The notes beneath the pieces are model-generated. The model was given only the letters and a program-made list of their open reading frames with translations, was not told the DNA's origin and made no database searches. A program made the position numbers and the translations under genes. Positions 57,286-64,000 of a DNA stretch of 64,000 nt are shown here, in pieces. Within the stretch, counting starts at the first letter, position 1. The number at the start of each line of letters is the position of its first letter. Origin of the DNA: Fodinibacter sp963834965 (lineage in GTDB: Bacteria > Actinomycetota > Actinomycetes > Actinomycetales > Dermatophilaceae); the NCBI GenBank assembly GCA_963834965.1, contig CAWIEI010000001.1, forward strand, positions 124,001 through 188,000. The letters run 5' to 3'.

Positions 57286-57787
57286 ATGAGCGCACTGCCC
57301 AGGGTCGGCACCGGGGTCGACGTGCACGCCCTCGCGGCCGAAGGTTCCGGGCGCGAGCTGTGGGTGGCCGGGCTGCTCTGGCCGGGCGAGCGCGGGCTCG
57401 ACGGCCACTCCGACGCCGACGTCGCCGCGCACGCCGCCTGTGACGCACTGTTCTCCGCGGCCGGCATCGGCGACCTCGGGGCGCACTTCGGCACCGGCCG
57501 GCCCGAGCTGGCGGGGGCGTCGGGGGTCGACCCTGCTGGCCGAGGCGGCCCGGCTGGTGCGCGAGGCGGGGTTCGACATCGGCAACGTGGCCGTTCAGGT
57601 GGTCGGCAACCGGCCCAAGGTCGGCAGCCGCCGCGCCGAGGCGCAGGCCGTGCTCTCGGATGCCGTGGGCGCACCCGTGTCGGTCAGCGGCACCACCACG
57701 GACGGGCTGGGCCTCACGGGCCGCGGCGAGGGCGTCGCCGCCATCGCCACCGCTCTCGTGGTCCCCCGTCCCGGAATCGACCAATAG
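57286..57787 (+). pseudogene. ispF: MECDP synthase gene with +1 frameshift
   Basis: The first 80 codons give a normal IspF start: GTGVDVHAL, then GLDGHSDADVAAHAACDAL with the zinc ligands, and GIGDLGAHFG. After the G5 run at 57522-57526 the frame is lost. One base fewer restores ASGSTLLAEAARLVREAGF and TTTDGLGLTGRGEGVAAIAT. The restored protein is about 166 residues, the family length. IspF is expected to be essential where the MEP pathway is used. A sequencing error in the G run is therefore more likely than true loss. The restored stop lies in a 55-bp tandem repeat. Confidence 0.85.
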
Positions 57788-57917
57788 GTCACACCAGGGA
57801 CGCCCGGCCGCCCGGTCCTGCTGTCCCGACATCGACCAATAGGTCACACCAGGGACGCCCGGCCGCCCGGTCCTGCTGTCCCGAAATCGACCAATAGGTC
57901 ACAGGAGGGACGCCCGG
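57768..57917. repeat. 55-bp tandem repeat, 2.7 copies
   Basis: Units starting at 57776, 57831 and 57886 (ATCGACCAATAGGTCACACC and onward) are almost identical; the third stops after about 32 bases. Each contains CCAATAGG, also seen at the ends of the element at 40738. The first unit contains the restored stop codon of ispF. Confidence 0.85.
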
Positions 57918-57945
57918 ACCACGGCGGGCTGCGCCGGAGAGCGAC

Positions 57946-58281
57946 TCAGCGGGAGCGGAGGTCGCTGCGCCGGTCGTTGCCGACGATCCGGGCCATCCGC
58001 TGCAGCTCGGCCACGTGGCCGCACAGTGCCTCGCGGCCGTCGGACGTGAGCACCACGGTGGTCACCTGACGGCCCTCGCGCACCGAGCGGTCGAGCCGGG
58101 TGTAGCCACGCGCGGTCAGCGCCTTGAGGTGCTTGGACAGCGCCGAGTCGGACAACCCCATCTCGTCGCGCACCGTGCCGAAGTCGGTGCCGGTCGACGG
58201 CACGAGCATCGCGCAGATGCGCAGGCGGTGCGGCTCGTGGATCACCTCGTCGAACACCGGGTAGGGCATGGTGCGCAGCAT
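57946..58281 (-). CDS. winged-helix transcriptional regulator (MarR/ArsR-like)
   Basis: A 111-residue DNA-binding protein with one winged-helix domain: PHRLRICAMLVPSTGTDFGT, LSDSALSKHLKALTARGYTR, then TVVLTSDGREALCGHVAEL. It lacks the ArsR metal-binding Cys motif. ATG 58281 follows GGAAAG at good spacing; ATG 58269 is a second choice. It is divergent from mscR with 190 bases between, so it may regulate that gene, although I see no clear operator. Confidence 0.82.
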   Translation of the reverse strand: MLRTMPYPVFDEVIHEPHRLRICAMLVPSTGTDFGTVRDEMGLSDSALSKHLKALTARGYTRLDRSVREGRQVTTVVLTSDGREALCGHVAELQRMARIVGNDRRSDLRSR

Positions 58282-58471
58282 ACGGCGGCTTTCCTGCGCG
58301 GAAACAGGACCTCCAGGGGCTCCCCACCCGGCATCCCCCCGAGATGCCACGCTTTTCGAGACCTGTCCCACAGCGAAACCGGCGGCCGCCGACGGGCACC
58401 GGACCTTCCCGGCATCCGGCGGCGCGGGTTAGCGTGGCGCAGACCGCCGCCGTCCGACCCGAGGAGCACCC

Positions 58472-59569
58472 GTGCCGCAGACCGTCCAGGGAGTGATCGC
58501 CCGAGCCAGGGGGGCCGAGGTCGAGCTCGTCGACATCGTGGTGCCAGACCCGGGCCCGGGTGAGGCCGTCGTGCGTGTCGAGGCGTGCGGGGTGTGCCAC
58601 ACCGACCTGCACTACCGCGAGGGCGGCATCAACGACGACTTCCCGTTCCTGCTGGGCCACGAGGCGGCCGGCACGGTCGAGGCGGTCGGCCCCGGTGTCA
58701 CCGACGTCGCGCCCGGCGACTTCGTCATCCTCAACTGGCGCGCGGTCTGCGGGCAGTGCCGAGCCTGCCTCAGGGGCAAGCCGTGGTACTGCTTCGCGAC
58801 CCACAACGCCACCCAGAAGATGGTGCTCACCGACGGCACCGAGCTCTCCCCGGCGCTCGGCATCGGGGCGTTCATCGAGAAGACCCTCGTCGCGTCGGGC
58901 CAGTGCACCAAGGTCGACCGGGATGCCGACGCGGCGGCGGTAGGGCTGCTCGGCTGCGGCGTGATGGCCGGGTTCGGGGCCGCCGTGAACACCGGCGGGG
59001 TTCAGCGCGGTGACTCCGTGGCGGTGATCGGATGCGGTGGGGTCGGCAACGCCGCCATCGCCGGTGCCAGCGTGGTCGGGGCGACGACGATCATCGCGGT
59101 CGACGTCGACGCCCGGAAGCTCGAAGCCGCCCGCAGGTTCGGGGCGACCCACACCGTCAACTCCTCCACCGAGGACCCCATCGAGGCGATCCGCGCCCTG
59201 ACCGGTGGCCACGGCGCCGACGTGGTGGTCGAGGCGGTGGGCCGGCCCGAGACCTACGAGCAGGCCTTCTACGCCCGCGACCTCGCCGGAACCGTGGTGC
59301 TGGTGGGGGTGCCGACGCCCGACAAGGAGATCACCCTGCCCCTGATCGACGTCTTCGGCCGAGGTGGTGCCCTGAAGTCCAGCTGGTACGGCGACTGCCT
59401 GCCCTCGCGCGACTTCCCGATGCTCGTCGACCTCTACCGGCAGGGCCGCTTCGACCTCGACGCCTTCGTCAGCGAGAAGATCGGCATCGGCGACGTCGAG
59501 GCGGCCTTCGACAAGATGCGCCGCGGCGACGTGCTGCGCTCGGTCGTCGTCATGGAGGGCACGCCGTGA
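58472..59569 (+). CDS. mscR: S-(hydroxymethyl)mycothiol dehydrogenase
   Basis: A 365-residue zinc-dependent class III alcohol dehydrogenase. The catalytic zinc site is GVCHTDLHY and GHEAAG; the structural zinc cluster is CGQCRACLRGKPWYC. The NAD fold carries GCGGVGNAAIAG. The mycothiol version oxidises the formaldehyde adduct, and MscR also reduces nitrosomycothiol. The following metallo-hydrolase overlaps by four bases, the same pair as Rv2259-Rv2260. Confidence 0.94.
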   Translation: MPQTVQGVIARARGAEVELVDIVVPDPGPGEAVVRVEACGVCHTDLHYREGGINDDFPFLLGHEAAGTVEAVGPGVTDVAPGDFVILNWRAVCGQCRACLRGKPWYCFATHNATQKMVLTDGTELSPALGIGAFIEKTLVASGQCTKVDRDADAAAVGLLGCGVMAGFGAAVNTGGVQRGDSVAVIGCGGVGNAAIAGASVVGATTIIAVDVDARKLEAARRFGATHTVNSSTEDPIEAIRALTGGHGADVVVEAVGRPETYEQAFYARDLAGTVVLVGVPTPDKEITLPLIDVFGRGGALKSSWYGDCLPSRDFPMLVDLYRQGRFDLDAFVSEKIGIGDVEAAFDKMRRGDVLRSVVVMEGTP

Positions 59570-60249
59570 CTGGGCGCGGACCCGTGACGGCCGACATCGG
59601 GATGCCGGTGCGCACCTCCCCGGGCGGCGTGCGGGTCGAGCGGGTGGTCACCTCGGGGGTGTTCGAGCTCGACGGCGGCTCCTGGGAGGTCGACAACAAC
59701 GTCTGGCTGGTCGGCGACGACGCGGAGGTGCTCGTCGTCGACGCCGCCCACGACGCCGACGCCATCGTCGCTGCCGTCGGCGGCCGCCGGGTCGTCGCGG
59801 TCGTCTGCACCCACGGGCACAACGACCACGTCAACGCGGTGGGTGAGGTGGTCGCGGCGACCGGCGCCACGGCATCCCTGCACCCTGCCGACCGGGTGCT
59901 GTGGGACCAGAGCCAGGCCGAGCCGCCCGGCGCCCACCTCACCGACGGTCAGGTGTTCACGGTCGGCGACGTCGAGCTCACCGTGCTGCACACCCCGGGC
60001 CACGCGCCGGGCGCCTGCTGCCTCTACGCGTCGGCCCTGGGCGCGCTGTTCTCGGGCGACACCCTGTTCAACGGCGGTCCGGGCGCCACCGGGCGGTCCT
60101 ACTCCGACTTTCCCACCATCGTCGAGTCGATCCGCAGCCGGCTGCTCGACCTGCCCTCCGACACCGTGGTGCTGACCGGCCACGGCGACCCGACCACCAT
60201 CGGTGCCGAGGCCCCGCACCTGCAGGACTGGATCGCCCGCGGCTCCTGA
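59566..60249 (+). CDS. metallo-beta-lactamase-fold hydrolase
   Basis: A 227-residue protein with the metal motif THGHNDHVN (HxHxDH, about residue 80), further ligands in TPGHAPGACC and FSGDTLF, and the last His in LTGHGDPTTIG. This is the glyoxalase II type. Coupled to mscR (GTGA overlap), it probably hydrolyses the S-formyl-mycothiol made by that enzyme, or a related thioester; this is inference from context. GTG 59584 is an alternative start. Confidence 0.9.
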   Translation: MTGRGPVTADIGMPVRTSPGGVRVERVVTSGVFELDGGSWEVDNNVWLVGDDAEVLVVDAAHDADAIVAAVGGRRVVAVVCTHGHNDHVNAVGEVVAATGATASLHPADRVLWDQSQAEPPGAHLTDGQVFTVGDVELTVLHTPGHAPGACCLYASALGALFSGDTLFNGGPGATGRSYSDFPTIVESIRSRLLDLPSDTVVLTGHGDPTTIGAEAPHLQDWIARGS

Positions 60250-60320
60250 CCCTCCGACGGCGACCGTGGGTGAAGGGTGGGTGGCGCCCCGCGGATTCAA
60301 GGGCGTGGCGCCCGCGCCGG

Positions 60321-60326
60321 TACCCT
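60321..60326 (+). promoter_or_regulatory. -10 box of cysS (leaderless)
   Basis: TACCCT is seven bases before GTG 60334. Confidence 0.5.
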
Positions 60327-60333
60327 TGCGCGG

Positions 60334-61767
60334 GTGACCCTCAGGCTGTTCGACTCCCTCACGCGCGAGCTGCGGAACTTCGTCCCCGTCGTGCCCGGCA
60401 AGGCGGGGATCTACATCTGTGGGCTCACCACCCAGGCGCCGCCGCACCTGGGACACGTGCGCTTCGCGGTCGCGTTCGACGTGCTGCGCCGCTGGATGAC
60501 GCGCGGTCACGGCCTCGACGTCACGCTCATCCGCAACGTCACCGACATCGACGACAAGATCCTCAGCAAGTCGGCCGAGAGCGGCGAGCCCTGGTATGCC
60601 GTGTCCTACCGCAACGAGGTCGAGACCGCGGCGGCGCTCGAGGCGCTCGGGGTGCTGCCTCCCACCTACGAACCGCGCGCCACGGGCCACGTGCCGGAGA
60701 TGGTCACCTTGATGGAGACCCTCATCGACAGGGGGCACGCCTACGCCGCGAGCGACGGCAGCGGCGACGTCTACTTCGACGTGCGCAGCTGGCCGGCCTA
60801 CGGCGAGCTCACCCGGCAGAAGGTCGACGACATGGTCGACGCCGAGGATGCCGACCCGCGCGGCAAGCGCGACGCCCGCGACTTCGCGCTGTGGAAGGGC
60901 CACAAGCCCACGGAACCGGCGACCGCCTCGTGGCCCACGCCGTTCGGCGCCGGCCGGCCCGGCTGGCACCTCGAGTGCTCGGCGATGGCCCGCAAGTACC
61001 TCGGTGACACCTTCGACGTGCACGGCGGCGGCGTCGATCTGCGCTTCCCGCACCACGAGAACGAGATGGCCCAGTCGCGCGCGGCCGGCCTGGGCTTCGC
61101 CAACTACTGGCTGCACAACGCCTGGGTCACCATGGGCGGCGAGAAGATGAGCAAGTCGCTCGGCAACTCGTTGCGGGTCAGCGAGGTCGTCAAGGAGCAC
61201 CGGCCGCTCGCCGTGCGCTACTACCTCACCGCCGCCCACTACCGCTCGATGATCGAGTTCCACCCCGGCTCCATCGAGGAGTCGGACACCGCGGTCGAGC
61301 GCATCGAGGGCTTCCTGCGCCGCGCCCTGCCCGGCACCATCACGGCGGTGCCGACCGGCGACGAGGTGCTGCCCGACGGCTTCCGCGAGGCGATGGACGA
61401 CGACCTCGGGGTCTCCGACGCGCTCGCCGAGGTGCACGAGGCTGTGCGCGCCGGCAACATCCTGCTCCAGGACGGAGACACCGAGGATGCCGAAGCGATC
61501 GCCCGGGTCGTCATCGCGATGACCGACGTGCTGGGGGTCAACCCGCTCGACCCGACCTGGTCGGCGGGCGACTCCGGCGCCACCGACGCGCTCGCCAGCC
61601 TCGACGCCCTCATCAAGGGGCGCCTCTCGGCCCGGGCATCCGCCCGGTCCGCCCGTGACTACGACACCGCGGACGCCATCCGCGACGAGCTCGCTGCCGC
61701 CGGCATCGCGCTCGAGGACACCGCCGCAGGGGCTCGTTGGTCCCTCGCGCGGGGACGGAGCGAATGA
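60334..61767 (+). CDS. cysS: cysteinyl-tRNA synthetase
   Basis: A 477-residue class I synthetase. HIGH is present as HLGH in YICGLTTQAPPHLGH, with the zinc Cys in that motif and further ligands in HLECSAMA and HHENEMAQ. KMSKS is exact (GGEKMSKSLGN). The GTG at 60334 follows TACCCT by seven bases, and the longer open frame upstream has no coding signal. It overlaps the rRNA methyltransferase gene by four bases (ATGA). Confidence 0.96.
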   Translation: MTLRLFDSLTRELRNFVPVVPGKAGIYICGLTTQAPPHLGHVRFAVAFDVLRRWMTRGHGLDVTLIRNVTDIDDKILSKSAESGEPWYAVSYRNEVETAAALEALGVLPPTYEPRATGHVPEMVTLMETLIDRGHAYAASDGSGDVYFDVRSWPAYGELTRQKVDDMVDAEDADPRGKRDARDFALWKGHKPTEPATASWPTPFGAGRPGWHLECSAMARKYLGDTFDVHGGGVDLRFPHHENEMAQSRAAGLGFANYWLHNAWVTMGGEKMSKSLGNSLRVSEVVKEHRPLAVRYYLTAAHYRSMIEFHPGSIEESDTAVERIEGFLRRALPGTITAVPTGDEVLPDGFREAMDDDLGVSDALAEVHEAVRAGNILLQDGDTEDAEAIARVVIAMTDVLGVNPLDPTWSAGDSGATDALASLDALIKGRLSARASARSARDYDTADAIRDELAAAGIALEDTAAGARWSLARGRSE

Positions 61768-62726
61768 CGATGGCAGGCAACTCCCAGCGACGCGGTGCGG
61801 TGCGCACCGGCAACAAGAAGGGCCCCCAGGTCGGGTCCGGTGGCCAGCGCCGCCGCGGCCTCGAGGGCAAGGGCCCGACGCCGAAGGCCGCCGACCGCCC
61901 GAACCACAAGGCGCACAAGTCGGCCAAGGCCGCCGAGCGCCGTGGTGGCGGTCAGGCCGGGCGCACCAGCACCCGCAAGAACAAGGCGAGCAGCGAGATG
62001 GTCGCCGGGCGCAACTCGGTGCTCGAGGCGCTGCGCGCCGACGTTCCCGTCACGACGATGTACGTCGCCGGGCGCATCGACTCCGACGACCGGGTCCGCG
62101 AGGCGCTCAAGACGGCGACCGAGCGCGGCATCCCGGTGCTCGAGACCCCGCGCGGTGAGCTCGACCGGCTCACCGACGGGGCCGTACACCAGGGCCTGGC
62201 CCTGCAGGTGCCGCCCTACGACTACGCCCACCCGAACGACCTGATCGACCCCGAGGCCCCCGGCATCCCGCTCGTGGTGGCCCTCGACGGCATCACCGAC
62301 CCGCGCAACCTCGGCGCCATCGTGCGCTCGGTGGCGGCGTTCGGCGGCCACGGGGTGGTCGTACCGAGCCGGCGCTCGGCCGGGATGACGGCATCCGCCT
62401 GGAAGTCCTCGGCCGGGGCCGCCGCGCGCATCCCCGTGGCACAGGCCACCAACCTGAACCGCGCCCTCGAGGACTACCACAAGGCGGGCTTCTTCATCAT
62501 CGGGCTCGACATGGACGGCGACGTCGAGCTGCCCGACCTCGAGCTGGCGTCGGAGCCGCTCGTGGTGGTCGTGGGATCCGAGGGCAAGGGCCTGTCGCGG
62601 CTCGTGCGCGAGCACTGCGACCAGATCGTGTCGGTGCCGATGAGCTCTGCGGTGGAGTCGCTCAACGCCGGCATCGCCACCGGAGTCACGCTGTACGAGG
62701 TCGCGCGCCGCCGCCGGAAGCGCTGA
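61764..62726 (+). CDS. SPOUT-family 23S rRNA (guanosine-2'-O-)-methyltransferase, RlmB/TrmH type
   Basis: A 320-residue protein. A basic, disordered extension of about 85 residues (RRGAVRTGNKKGPQV, NHKAHKSAKAAERR) precedes the substrate-binding domain (VAGRNSVLEALRA). The SPOUT knot has DGITDPRNLGAIVRSVAAFG, VVVGSEGKGLSRLV and SSAVESLNAGIATGV. It should modify a guanosine in 23S rRNA. The start may be ATG 61764 or ATG 61770, as ATGACGATG follows GGAG. It is coupled to cysS, as in mycobacteria. Confidence 0.93.
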   Translation: MTMAGNSQRRGAVRTGNKKGPQVGSGGQRRRGLEGKGPTPKAADRPNHKAHKSAKAAERRGGGQAGRTSTRKNKASSEMVAGRNSVLEALRADVPVTTMYVAGRIDSDDRVREALKTATERGIPVLETPRGELDRLTDGAVHQGLALQVPPYDYAHPNDLIDPEAPGIPLVVALDGITDPRNLGAIVRSVAAFGGHGVVVPSRRSAGMTASAWKSSAGAAARIPVAQATNLNRALEDYHKAGFFIIGLDMDGDVELPDLELASEPLVVVVGSEGKGLSRLVREHCDQIVSVPMSSAVESLNAGIATGVTLYEVARRRRKR

Positions 62727-62865
62727 CGACGGCCCGTCCGACCCCAGCGAAACGCCCGAAATGCTCGGTGTGTCGGGTCGGTCTGTGCGAGGATCGGCGC
62801 CGCCGGACCACTTCGGCCCCCGGGGGCCTGACCACCCCCAACGTCGCATCGCAGAGAGGGACCTC

Positions 62866-63270
62866 ATGTCCGACCAAGGCTCGCCCCCGCCTCCCCCGCC
62901 CCCGCCGCCCGGTTCGGGCGACGGCGGCTACCTGCCGCCCCCGCCGCCCGGTGGCGGTGACTACGGCGCCCCGCCCCCGCCGGTGCCGATGGGCGGAGCG
63001 GGTGGCCCCGTCGACCACCCCAAGGGGATGACGATCCTCATCCTCGGCATCCTGTCGCTGGTGTGCTGTTCGCCGCTGGGCATCGCCGCGTTCGTCATGG
63101 GCAACAACGCGCTCAAGGAGATCGACGCGCAGCCGGGTCGCTACGCCAACCGGCAGATCGTGCAGATCGGCCGCATCCTGGGCATCATCGGCATGGTCTT
63201 CCTCGCGCTGACAATCATCTGGTTCCTGTTCCTCGGCGGCCTCACGGCCCTCTCGGGCAGCAACAACTGA
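62866..63270 (+). CDS. Pro-rich DUF4190-like membrane protein
   Basis: A 134-residue protein. The first 50 residues are a Pro/Gly-rich cytoplasmic tail (long proline runs, GGGDYGAPPPPVPMGG). Two membrane segments follow (MTILILGILSLVCCSPLGIA and ILGIIGMVFLALTIIWFLF) separated by NNALKEIDAQPGRYAN, the DUF4190 pattern. GAGAGGGA lies before ATG 62866. The DUF2752 gene follows after four bases. Confidence 0.87.
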   Translation: MSDQGSPPPPPPPPPGSGDGGYLPPPPPGGGDYGAPPPPVPMGGAGGPVDHPKGMTILILGILSLVCCSPLGIAAFVMGNNALKEIDAQPGRYANRQIVQIGRILGIIGMVFLALTIIWFLFLGGLTALSGSNN

Positions 63271-63274
63271 CGAG

Positions 63275-63715
63275 GTGACCCTCGTCCGCGAGACGGCGCA
63301 CCCCGGTTCCACCACGGACCGGGTGCGCCGTCTCGCGCTCCCCGCCGGGATCGTCGCCGTGGCAGCGGCCGCGACGGCCTACGTCGCAGCCGTCGACCCG
63401 AACCGGCCCGGCCACTACCCGCTGTGCCCCACCTACGCACTGGTCGGCATCTACTGCCCGGGCTGCGGGATGCTGCGCGCGACGCACGACCTGGCGCACC
63501 TCGACGTGGCCGGGGCCTTCGCCCGCAACCCGCTGGCGGTGCCGGTGTACCTGGGTCTCGCCCTGCTGTTCACGCGCTGGGTGCTCGCCCGGTGGCGCGG
63601 CGAGCAGCTGCGCTGGGACCCGCCGCGCTGGTTGCCCGCTGCGCTGGGCGTCTCCTTCGTGGCCTACACCGTGGCCCGCAACATCCCTGGGTGGACCTGG
63701 CTCTCACCCGCGTAG
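63275..63715 (+). CDS. DUF2752 membrane protein
   Basis: A 146-residue protein with three membrane segments. The DUF2752 signature CPTYALVGIYCPGCGMLRA (about residues 51-69) is intact, with three Cys that suggest metal or redox chemistry. GTG 63275 starts four bases after the DUF4190-like gene, so they are one operon. Function unknown. Confidence 0.9.
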   Translation: MTLVRETAHPGSTTDRVRRLALPAGIVAVAAAATAYVAAVDPNRPGHYPLCPTYALVGIYCPGCGMLRATHDLAHLDVAGAFARNPLAVPVYLGLALLFTRWVLARWRGEQLRWDPPRWLPAALGVSFVAYTVARNIPGWTWLSPA

Positions 63716-63726
63716 GTCGAGCTTGG

Positions 63727-64000
63727 TCAGCCCTTCGGTACGTTCACGACGCTGGAGTGCACGGCCTTGTCGCCGAGAGTCTGCTTGTCGGCGTCCCACA
63801 GCATCCAGAGCCAGCCGATGTAGATGACCTGGTTGACCAGGCTGTTGACGATCTCGCGCAGGAAGGTCATGCCGGCGCCGACCGGCTGGCCGGTCTTGTC
63901 GTCGAGCAGGTAGAGCCCGATGACCTTCTTGCCGACGCTCTGGCCCGTGCGTCCCATCTTGAAGACGCGGTTCCAGATGGTGATGCCGATGGCGATCAGC
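63727..64000 (-). CDS. RDD-family membrane protein, 5' end outside the window
   Basis: The last 90 or so residues of an RDD protein. The frame is open to the window edge, reading LIAIGITIWNRVFKMGRTGQ, then SVGKKVIGLYLLDDKTGQPV, which is the RDD-domain pattern, and one membrane segment at VNQVIYIGWLWMLWD. The end DADKQTLGDKAVHSSVV is the typical RDD tail with conserved Asp-Lys. It is convergent with the DUF2752 gene, with 11 bases between. Confidence 0.88.
   Translation of the reverse strand, partial: LIAIGITIWNRVFKMGRTGQSVGKKVIGLYLLDDKTGQPVGAGMTFLREIVNSLVNQVIYIGWLWMLWDADKQTLGDKAVHSSVVNVPKG

Noticed and set aside
1..64000. Search for tRNA or rRNA genes and phage attachment sites.
   Set aside because: I found no TTCGANNC-type T-loop with matching acceptor stems and no rRNA-like sequence; a covariance-model scan would be needed for certainty.

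Overview
The window is very GC-rich with strongly GC-ending codons. Its gene content points to an actinomycete: three mycothiol genes (mshD, mshA, mscR), CarD, GlnR, SenX3-RegX3, an HbhA-like protein, an F420-type (Ddn-like) reductase and an LpqE-like lipoprotein. The gene orders Rv0474-hbhA-Rv0476, mshA-Rv0487-gpm-senX3-regX3, glnR-mshD-pst, mutT1-ppk and lpqE-carD-ispD-ispF-cysS-rRNA methyltransferase match those I know from Mycobacterium tuberculosis and relatives. Overall style (leaderless GTG/ATG starts, abundant GGATGCC words) suggests a Micrococcales member such as Intrasporangiaceae; the family is inferred, not shown. I saw no tRNA, rRNA, CRISPR array, prophage or intact insertion sequence.

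Layout. Positions 1-26.2 kb are accessory-like: a VOC protein, Kup potassium transporter, a TetR gene divergent from a secreted beta-propeller protein with two matching operators, an epimerase, a P450, a three-gene cluster (small DUF4177-like protein, cytoplasmic S8 protease, alpha/beta hydrolase), an APH-like kinase, anti-sigma/STAS proteins, HAD, PAP2, methyltransferase, a self-regulated Ddn/NmrA/TetR operon, gene remnants (14.1-14.7 and 18.6-19.6 kb), a Ser/Thr kinase, a YihY protein, the DUF47-Pit phosphate importer, and an AbiEi/DUF559-type gene enclosed by palindromic elements. From 26.3 to 35.5 kb lies phosphate and stress housekeeping: pstSCAB with a PHO box, mutT1, ppk, mshD and glnR. 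From 35.5 to 48.5 kb are a MoaD-like protein, nitrobindin-like and DsrE-like proteins, a Fur protein, YgfZ, BKACE, the XRE-HbhA locus, asparaginase, Dtd, mshA and gpmA. From 48.6 to 55.2 kb is a tandem pair of large proteins with a sigma-factor-like cytoplasmic part and a membrane anchor, followed by phoU and senX3-regX3. From 55.3 kb to the end: lpqE, carD, ispD, a frameshifted ispF, a regulator, mscR with a metallo-hydrolase, cysS, a SPOUT rRNA methyltransferase, DUF4190 and DUF2752 proteins and a truncated RDD protein.

The genes work together in two visible networks. One is phosphate: Pit-DUF47 and PstSCAB for import, PhoU and SenX3-RegX3 for control, PPK for storage. The other is mycothiol: MshA makes the first intermediate, MshD the last step, and MscR uses the thiol. 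The most unusual items are the tethered sigma-like pair, the palindrome-bounded nuclease-like gene, the S8 protease cluster, and a frame-independent excess of GGATGCC/GGCATCC.
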